Assembly: GCA_029934695.1 (NCBI GenBank)
Contig: JAOZLU010000033.1
Location: forward strand, 1-11,634
Source of the DNA: Desulfobacterales bacterium
Lineage (GTDB): Bacteria; Desulfobacterota; Desulfobacteria; Desulfobacterales; 4be13
Reading direction: 5' to 3'
Length of the DNA: 11,634 nucleotides
How positions within the stretch are numbered: position 1 is the stretch's first letter; each line of letters starts with the position of its first letter. The notes under the pieces are model-generated. The model ran no database searches, was not told where the DNA came from, and worked only from the letters and a program-made list of their open reading frames with translations. The position numbers and the translations under genes were made by a program. Positions 1 to 7,300 of this stretch are shown here, in pieces.

Positions 1-733
1 CGGGAACTACTGGTTCGAGACCGGGACTCCGACCTTCCTGGTGAATCTGCTGAGGAAGAGGGACTGGCATCTGCCGGAGATTGAGAACACGGAGGTGACC
101 GAGTCCGTTTTCAGCACCTACGACATTGACGATCTCAGGCCCGAGGCCCTGCTCTTCCAGACCGGCTATCTGACCATAAAGAATGTGAGGGGCAGAATTC
201 ACAGCCTGGGGTATCCGAATCATGAGGTGAGGACGGCCTTTCTCGAAATCCTTCTCACCTCTCTGGCGGAGGGAGCCACCGGGACCGGGATATCCAGATT
301 CGTTCTGCTGTCAGAGTATCTGGCGGAGGAGAACTTCGAGGCCTTCTTCGAGACCGTCACAGCCGTCTTCGCCGCAATTCCATATACACTGAACACAAAG
401 AGGGACGAGGCCTATTTTCACACACTGTTCTATCTCATGGTGTCCGCGTCCGGAACAGATGCGGAAAACGAGGTGCTGACCTGCCGGGGCCGCATTGACC
501 TTGTGGCGGAGTTTCACGACAGCGTCCACATCATGGAATTCAAGTGCAACCGGAGTGCCAAGGCCGCCATAAGTCAGATCAGGAAAAAGGGATACGCCGA
601 AAAATATAAACAGGGCGGAAAGAAAATATTTCTTCTCGGCATCAATTTCAGCACCGAGAAGCGGATTCCCGTGGAATGGAAGGTGGAGACAGCGGAGGGG
701 GAGGCGGTCATGGCCGAGCAGAATGAAGTCTGA
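1..733 (+). CDS. AAA-ATPase-like / DUF1703 PD-(D/E)XK nuclease-domain protein, C-terminal part
   Basis: The gene enters from the left edge (first full codon at base 2) and ends at TGA 731-733, giving 243 visible residues. An ATG-less GTG at 41 is internal, because the frame continues upstream as N-Y-W-F-E-T-G-T-P, the conserved end of the AAA-ATPase-like domain (PF09820 family). The rest matches the PD-(D/E)XK nuclease-like domain usually fused to it (PF08011/DUF1703). The aspartate of G-R-I-D-L is at 497-499, and the E-x-K pair of M-E-F-K-C is at 536-544. After it comes the family helix (A-I-S-Q-I-x-x-K-G-Y-A-E-K-Y), which often carries a conserved Q. Members are typically about 500 residues, so roughly half is present. 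The family is common and often multi-copy in some bacterial genomes. Its cellular role is not established, and DNA cleavage or defence is inferred from the fold only. Nothing ties it functionally to the giant gene downstream, which is separated by a repeat array. Confidence 0.88.
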   Translation, partial: GNYWFETGTPTFLVNLLRKRDWHLPEIENTEVTESVFSTYDIDDLRPEALLFQTGYLTIKNVRGRIHSLGYPNHEVRTAFLEILLTSLAEGATGTGISRFVLLSEYLAEENFEAFFETVTAVFAAIPYTLNTKRDEAYFHTLFYLMVSASGTDAENEVLTCRGRIDLVAEFHDSVHIMEFKCNRSAKAAISQIRKKGYAEKYKQGGKKIFLLGINFSTEKRIPVEWKVETAEGEAVMAEQNEV

Positions 734-883
734 AATTCCCCGCCGTCCGGGTCCGGGATCAGGGAGATCAGAGTAATTATTGTCCGCCAAAACCTCCGGA
801 GGGCGGGGATTTGCCAATCCCCCGCGAGCGTCAGACAGACGCTCGGCTCGGCCCCCGGTCGCTCGGCTCGGCCCCGGTCGCTC

Positions 884-907
884 GGCTCGGATTGCTAAAT
901 CCGAGCC
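884..907 (-). repeat. Hairpin element C, copy 1 (inverted relative of element A)
   Basis: A perfect 10-base stem (GGCTCGGATT with AATCCGAGCC) closes a GCTA loop. On the minus strand the centre reads GGATTTAGCAATCC, which differs by one base from the centre of the 28-base A variant (GGATTTGGCAATCC). It is therefore given minus orientation relative to A. Confidence 0.8.
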
Positions 908-976
908 ATGTCAGGCGGGGGATTTGGCAATCCCCCGCGAGCATCAGACAGACGCTCGGCTTGGCCCCGGTCGCTC

Positions 977-1000
977 GGCTCGGATTGCTAAATCCGAGCC
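977..1000 (-). repeat. Hairpin element C, copy 2
   Basis: This copy is identical over 24 bases to the one at 884-907 and is followed by the same CATG. It sits 8 bases before the third A hairpin, as copy 1 sits 8 bases before the second. The C-to-A junction is therefore a repeated unit, not a chance neighbour. Confidence 0.8.
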
Positions 1001-1078
1001 ATGCCGGGCGGGGATTTGCCAATCCCCCGCGAGCGTCAGACAGACGCTCGGCTCCCCCGCGAGCATTGTCTGTGTCGG

Positions 1079-1178
1079 GCGGGGATTTGCCAATCCCCCG
1101 CGAGCTTTATGGAGGGGCGTTGTGAAAAAGGCGGGGGATTTGGCAATCCCCCGCGAGCTTTGCGGAGGAGCACTGTGT
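1079..1178 (+). repeat. Tandem duplication of hairpin A plus 3' flank
   Basis: Two A hairpins (1079-1105 and 1131-1158) are each followed by a related 20-base flank ending in TGTG. I count 15 of 20 matching positions between the flanks (1104-1123 and 1157-1176). The unit is about 52 bases. The first copy carries the TGCC-loop form of A and the second the TGGC-loop form, so the duplication is old enough to have diverged or was made from different sources. It is the last repeat before the giant gene, about 50 bases from its ribosome binding site. Confidence 0.6.
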
Positions 1179-1217
1179 ATCGCTGAAGAATGGGACGATG
1201 ATAAAAAATAATCAAAT

Positions 1218-1223
1218 GAGGTG
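1218..1223 (+). promoter_or_regulatory. Ribosome binding site of the giant gene
   Basis: GAGGTG lies five bases before the ATG at 1229. An in-frame TGA at 1217-1219 overlaps this motif, so no earlier start is possible, and ATG 1229 is the first available start codon in this frame. Confidence 0.85.
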
Positions 1224-1228
1224 CAAAA

Positions 1229-1363
1229 ATGATCAACTATAATTCAAATTTATGGAATATCTTCAAAAGCTGGTTTTCTTGGCAGTATGTAATAAAACAT
1301 ATCTTATCAGTTATCTTCATTCTCTTCCTGTTCGTAACTGCCGGGGCAGGCCAGGTGTTCGGA
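1229..1363 (+). other. Signal peptide with long aromatic N-region
   Basis: Residues 1-24 are polar and aromatic (three Trp, two Phe, two Tyr, two Lys, one His). Residues 25-40 form the hydrophobic core (I-L-S-V-I-F-I-L-F-L-F-V-T-A-G-A). A signal peptidase I site is plausible after V-F-G (residue 45) or after A-G-A (residue 40). The acidic run E-E-E marks the start of the mature protein. No lipobox cysteine is present. Confidence 0.75.
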
Positions 1364-4300
1364 GAAGAGGAAATCAGGGTGAACACTCCCTTTGATCTCA
1401 CAATGCCTCTTGTTATGAACCAGGGAGCAACGATTGAAGGCATTGATATTTTCATAACCGGATATGATGCCACCGTACTTGAACTGACAGATGTCACATT
1501 GACGGGCGGGACACTGGAAGGTGCCAATTATACTTTGCAGAGCAAGATAGTTGACAGTACGATAACGATTATGATTTACGCCGGTGAAAATCCTATTGCA
1601 GGTCCGGGAAATATAGCGTTTATAAGCTTTGACATTAAGGGGGAGGATCAGGGCACAACCCTGTCATTCACAAAATTTGAGGCTGACGAAGCACCTGACA
1701 GCGGCGGATTTGAGATCAACGAAACCATCACCCGGAGCCTCAAAATTTTGATCAATCATCCGCCTGTGGCTGATGAAGACATATTGGAGTTGGAGACAGG
1801 CGAGGACAATGAAATAAGTGACACCTTGCCCGCCAGTGATCCGGATGAGGACGAGCTGACTTACAGCATCGTCACCGAGCCTGAGAAAGGGACGGTCGAG
1901 ATCACGGATGAGGGCACCGGTGAGTTCACCTACACGCCGAATGAGAATGAGAACGGCACTGACACGTTCACATTCATGGTCAGTGACGGACTGTCGGACT
2001 CCGAACCGGCTGAGATCACGGTGACGATCAATCCGGTAAATGATGCGCCGGCATTGGACGACACTCAGTCTCCGGAGCTTGCCGGAATCATCGGAGACAA
2101 TGTCAGCAGCCACGGGAACAGCGTTGCAGAGATCGTCATTGACAATTCTGTCACCGATGCGGATGTTGCCGAGGGCGAGGCTGTGCCCGAAGCCATCGCG
2201 GTGACGGCTGTTGACAACACTGACGGGACTTGGCAATATTCAATGGATGACGGTGCCGCCTGGACAGACTTGAGCGACACATCCGGCGGGGTGGCGGATT
2301 TGTCCGCCCAGGCCCTTTTGCTGGATCAGACGGACAGGATAAGATTTGTTCCGTCCGATATCTACTGGGACGGCACAGCAACTTTCACCTTCCGCGCCTG
2401 GGACAAGACCGCCGGCGCACCAGGTGAAACCGCAGACACAGGCGAAGCCGGCGATGCCTCTGCATTCAGTTTGACCGCGGACACGGCAAGTATCCGAGTA
2501 ACCCCGGCAAATCATGCACCGGAACTGGATGAGAGCCAATCCCCCGCGCTTTCCGAAATCATCGGAAATGATGCTGACAACAGCGGAAACAGCGTCGCTG
2601 AAATCGTCGTGGACGGTTCCGTCACAGATGAAGATGCGGATGAGGAGAATCCCGCGACAGAGGCCATTGCTGTGACCGCAGTGGATAACATAAACGGGAT
2701 ATGGCAATACTCACTCGACGATGGAGAGACCTGGACAGATTTCAGTGAAACCACGGACACCGCGGCCGACATATCCGCCCAAGCACGCCTGCTTGATGAG
2801 ACCCACAAAATCAGATTTGTGCCTAAAGATATCTATTGGGACGGCACAGCAACAGTCACTTTTCGCGCCTGGGACAAGACTGGGGGTGATGCCGGTGAAA
2901 CAGCGGATGCAACCGAAGGCGGTGAAACCTCCGCATTCAGTTCAGCCATGGATACTGCGAGCATTGAGATCAGATCGGCAAATCACGCGCCGGAACTGAA
3001 CGCGGACGAATCTCCGATGCTTTCCGAAATCACCGGAGACGACATCGAAAACGGGGGAAACAGCGTCGCTGAGATCGTCGTGGACGGTTCCGTCACTGAC
3101 GCGGATACCCCTGACGGCGAGGCCGCGGCAGAAGCCATTGCGGTAACCGGAACAGATAACACAAACGGGTCCTGGCAATATTCCGTTGATAACGGGGAAA
3201 ACTGGACCGCCTTCTTCACCCAGAAAACAGACGGGGAAAATCCTGAAGAAACAGACGGGGCCGTCTTACTGGATGAAACCCACAGAATCAGATTTGTTCC
3301 GACGGAACTTTACTGGGAGGGTACCGCAACATTCACATTCCGCGCATGGGATAAGACCGCTGGTACAGCAGGTGAGACAGCATATCCCGGCGAAGGCGGC
3401 AGTGCTTCCGCATTCAGTTCATCCGAGGACACAGCCGCGATTGAGGTGATACCGGCAAATCACGCGCCGGAGTTGGATGCAGAGCAATCTCCCAGACTTT
3501 CCATAATGTGGACTGACCAGCCCGAAACTGACGGAAGCAGCATCTCAGAAATCGTTATAAATGGCTCTGTTACCGATGAAGATGCTGAAGAGGATGATCC
3601 TGTCCCGGAAGCCATTGCCGTAACAGGTGTGGACAACACAGACGGAACCTGGCAATACTCCGCGGATGACGGCGAGACTTGGACAGACCTCAGCGACGAA
3701 ACAGGTGCGGCCGCCGACTTTTCCGATGCAGCCATCTTACTGAATGAGGCAGACAGAATCAGATTTGTGCCGAATGAGGAATGGATCGGTACGGCGACAT
3801 TCACTTTCCGAGCCTGGGACAAGACTACGGGTACAGCCGGCGAAACAGCAGACCCCGGTGAAGGAGGCGGTCTCTCTGCATTCAGTGCCGAAACAGATGA
3901 GGCGAGCATTGAGGTAAGACCGGTAAACCATGCGCCGGAACTGGACAATACCAAATCCCCGCCCTCACTTCCCCAGATCAATGAAAATGAATTCGAGAAC
4001 CAGGGAAGCAGTGTCGGCGAGTTCATTACAGATGGCTTCATCACTGATGTGGATGAAACTTCGCTAATGGAATCCATTGCGGTTATGACGGTGGACAACA
4101 CAAACGGTGCGTGGCAGTACTCTGCAAACAACGGGATAAACTGGACAACCTTCAGTGAGGAGGCAGGCAATGTTGACATATCAGCCGAGGCCCGTCTGCT
4201 GGCAGAGAGCCACAAGATCAGATTTGTGCCGGCTGAAAACTGGTTCGGCACAGCAAAATTTGTATTCAGAGCCTGGGATAAAAGCAGGGGCAGGGCTGGC

Positions 4301-7300
4301 GAAACAGCAGACGCCAGCGAAGGGGGCGGCTATTCCGCATTCAGTTCAGCCACGGATTATGTCAGCATCAGGGTGAAGCCCCTGAACAGATCTCCGGAAC
4401 TGGACACAGAACTGTCTCCGGAACTTTCCGAGATAAAGAAAAACAACTTTGACAGCAGCGGCAACACAGTGGCTGAGATACTCCCGGACGGCTTTGTCAC
4501 GGATGCGAATAATGAATCGCCTCCGGAAGCCGTTGCTGTGACGGCTGTGGACAACACAGGCGGCGTATGGCAGTATTCCACGGATAACGGTGCCATCTGG
4601 ACAAATTTCAGCGACATAACCGGCTCCCCAGCGGACATATCCGCGGAGGCCCGTCTGTTAGATGCTGATCACAGAATAAGATTTGTGCCTGAGAACGACT
4701 GGGACGGCACTGCGACATTCACCTTCCGTGCCTGGGACAAGAGCAGCGGAACGCCCGGCAGTACAAGCGACGCGAGCGGAGGCGGTGACTTGTCCCCGTT
4801 CAGTTCTGCCACAGACACAGCGGAAATTACAGTGCAGGCAGAGCCAAATCACGCGCCAGTTCTGGATGTCAGCCACTCTCCCGCACTTTCCCGGATAAGC
4901 GTGGATGAGTTCGGCAACAGCGGAAACAGCGTCGCTGAAATCGTCACAGACGGCTCCGTCACCGATGCGGATGCGGATTCGCCGGCAGAATCCATAGCAG
5001 TGACAGCTGCGGATAATACAAACGGCGTGTGGCAGTATTCCTCTGATAATGGCGGATGGGAGGCCTTCCCGGATATCGTGTCCCGGTTTTTTTTGCTCGA
5101 CGAAACCCGTCAGATCAGATTCGTGCCGAATGAGGGCTGGAGCGGCAAAGCAACATTCACCTTCCGGGCCTGGGACAAGAGCAGCGGCATATCAGGCGGA
5201 ACTGTGGATGCAGGTGCCAGCGGCGGCAATTCCGCGTTCAGTTCCGAAACAGATGACGCGGCCATCTCGGTAAGCAATGATCCCATCGCCGACGCGGGAG
5301 AAGATCAGACTGTCTTTGAAGGAAAAACAGTGACCTTGGACGGATCTGCCTCTTCAGGTGTCATTGCCACTTACAAATGGACACAGACAGACGGTATTCC
5401 GGTGACGCTTTCGGATGTGACAGCGGTTCAGCCCTTTTTTGCCGCGCCCCAGGTGGAAGCCGGTGACATTGCCCTGAGCTTCAGCCTGACGCTCAGGGGC
5501 GTGGATTTGTCTGACGGCAGCGGTGTTCCGGAATCCTCGGACACTGTCACCGTCACGGTTTCCGACGTTCCAGCCCCTGTTGCCTCTTTTAATGCCGCAA
5601 AGACCTCCGAGGTTTCGGAAACCTCGGAGGTCTCTGCTGTCTCTGGAAATGTCCCCCTTGATATCACTTTTACCGACACATCCCAGGGGGAGATCACAGA
5701 ATGGCAGTGGAATTTCGGAGACGGGTTTCAGGGCCTGGAGCAGAACCCGGCACACACTTATTCCCTGTCAGGCACATACACAGTGAGCCTGACGGTAAAA
5801 GGGCCAGGAGGTGAGGACACGGAAGTCAGAAACGATTATGTCACTGCCAATCTCGTGCCTGTCAGTGCTGATTTCACAGCAGACCCGACAGAAGGCCCCG
5901 CTCCTCTGAAGGTCGTGTTCACGTCCGAGTTGCAGGGCGAAATTACAGAGCAGGTCTGGGATTTCGGAGACGGTAAGACGAGTTCCCTTTCCGAGCATGT
6001 CTATGAGACAGTCGGACAATACACAGTCTCACTCACAGTGACCGGCCCCGGGGGATCGGTAACCGAGACAAAGGAAAACCATATCAACGTCATTGGAAGG
6101 AGCATCAGCGGACAGGTCAGGATACTTCTCGGAGAGACAGAACAAGGTCTGGAAGGCTGCTGGGTTGAGGCATGGACAGGAGAGATGTTCAGGGGCGGCG
6201 CGACAACGGACAGCAACGGAAATTATGAGATAGCGGATATTCCATCGGCCAGAAATATTCTGCTCTCGGCAAGTCCGCCTGAAGGAACTTCGGATTATTT
6301 CAATCAGTTTTATAACAGGAAAGAGACCCGAAATCAGGCCGACCTTGTCTCCACTGCCGACGAGAATCTCTTAGGCATTGACTTTGTCCTGGAAAGAAAA
6401 CCCCTTGAAGGCATCCGGGGACGAATACATGACGACGAGAATGGAATCCCCGGAATTGAGGTGAATGTATTCTCCGAATCTGTCGCTTCCGGCATGAATG
6501 TCCTGACAGACGAGAACGGCGAATATATCGCCACAGGTCTGAAATCCGCGGATGATTACCGGATTTCAGTCTGGTCTGAGGAATTCAGCACAGAATTTTA
6601 TTATGCTGTTCCCGAAGATGAGGAACCCGGAGAGCAGTCGCCGACATACAGTGTTTTTTCCGCATTCCTCTCCACGCTCGCAACACCTGAATATCCGCCT
6701 CTGTCCAACATTGACATTATTGTGAATGCGAATCAGGGCGGCGATATTGAAGGATATGTTTATCTTGACGATGGCGAAAACACGCCTGTCCGCGGCGTTG
6801 GCGTGAATGCCTGGTCAGATGAATTGGATTCAGGAAATGGCGGAGTCACAGATGAAACAGGCCACTACAAAATATGGGGTCTCCAGAAGGTGAACGCGGG
6901 CGAGGCAGAGACAAAAGGATACCTCGTGGAAATCCGATCTGCCAAATATCCGTACCAGGCATATAACCGGACAGATCAGAAGGAAAACGCGACACGGGTC
7001 GGAACCGGTGCGGCGGACATTGATTTTTACCTGAAAACCGGCTACGGCATTTCAGGCAGGGTGACAGATCCGGCTGGGAACCCGGTTTCAGGAGCCGAGA
7101 TCGTTGCATGGTCCGTTTCCGCGTCCGCTGAAAAACAGGGAACCGCAACATCCGATGATACCGGTGCATATCTCATCAGCGATCTGCCAATCGGGGATGA
7201 TTATATTGCAGCGGTCTATCCCTCGGATTATCCCATTCAGTATTACAGACTGACACTTGATGAGAACGCGGCAACCCTGATTGACATGACCGGCGGAGAT

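Larger units (their letters stand above)
803..1158. repeat. REP/BIME-like mosaic of three palindrome types (A, B, C) plus GC-rich tandem repeats
   Basis: Element A (arms GCGGGGATT or GCGGGGGATT and AATCCCCCGC, four-base loop, then GAGC) is at 803-829, 915-942, 1008-1034, 1079-1105 and 1131-1158. A half copy (right arm only) is at 1053-1064. Element B (GAGCGTC, AGACA, GACGCTC) follows A directly and overlaps its final GAGC at 826-844, 939-957 (one arm mismatch) and 1031-1049. Element C (GGCTCGGATT, GCTA, AATCCGAGCC) is at 884-907 and 977-1000. Between B and C lies a tandem of about 19-20 bases built from GCTCGGCTCGGCCCCGGTC (841-883, and a shorter version at 954-976). The order A-B-tandem-C occurs twice (803-907 and 915-1000), then A-B, then A alone twice. 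Read on the minus strand, C has the same core as A. The grouping of small hairpins in alternating orientation resembles bacterial interspersed mosaic elements. No transposase of the RAYT type is in the window. Confidence 0.85.
734..1228. other. Intergenic region dominated by palindromic repeats
   Basis: These 495 bases separate the nuclease-domain gene from the giant gene. Bases 734-802 hold no recognisable element. Bases 803-1158 are the repeat mosaic described separately. Bases 1159-1228 are more AT-rich and lead into the ribosome binding site of the giant gene. I see no convincing sigma-70 promoter. I also see no intrinsic terminator, since none of the GC-rich hairpins is followed by a T run. 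Open frames across 780-1211 consist of translated repeats and have no credible start signals. Confidence 0.8.

Noticed and set aside
41..43. GTG at 41 as the start of the first gene
   Set aside because: The frame continues upstream to base 2 with conserved family residues (Y-W-F-E-T-G-T-P), so the true start is left of the window.
311..817. Antisense open frame of 168 residues over the nuclease-domain gene
   Set aside because: The sense frame carries recognisable family motifs including the D...ExK residues, and the antisense frame shows no family pattern.
803..829. Intrinsic terminator for the nuclease-domain gene
   Set aside because: The hairpin is strong but has no following T run, and five copies are present. 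It fits a dispersed repeat better.
803..1158. Possible CRISPR array
   Set aside because: Spacings between copies are irregular, the intervening sequence is itself repeated, two hairpin families alternate in orientation, and no cas gene is present.
780..1211. Open reading frames of 104 and 143 residues on the + strand across the intergenic repeats
   Set aside because: They translate the palindromic repeats in several frames (repeated N-P-P-R-A and S-P-A-S strings), have no proper ribosome binding site, and all frames stay open because the repeats are GC-rich.
1238..1243. TATAAT hexamer as a -10 promoter box
   Set aside because: It lies inside the coding region just after the ATG, and no -35 element is found at the right distance upstream.
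3460..4251. Antisense open frame of 263 residues
   Set aside because: It lies opposite the seven-unit array and is open because the sense codons repeat. Its own translation is low-complexity serine-rich with no domain.
2045..5275. The seven-unit array as a wholly new domain family
   Set aside because: The WQYS, RFVP and FRAWDK pattern followed by a new A-P opening is one I recognise from other giant bacterial surface proteins. Only the exact family name is uncertain.
5601..5633. Palindrome as an internal terminator or operator
   Set aside because: It lies mid-gene without a T run and occurs again at 7722 in the same codon phase. A mobile repeat explains both copies.
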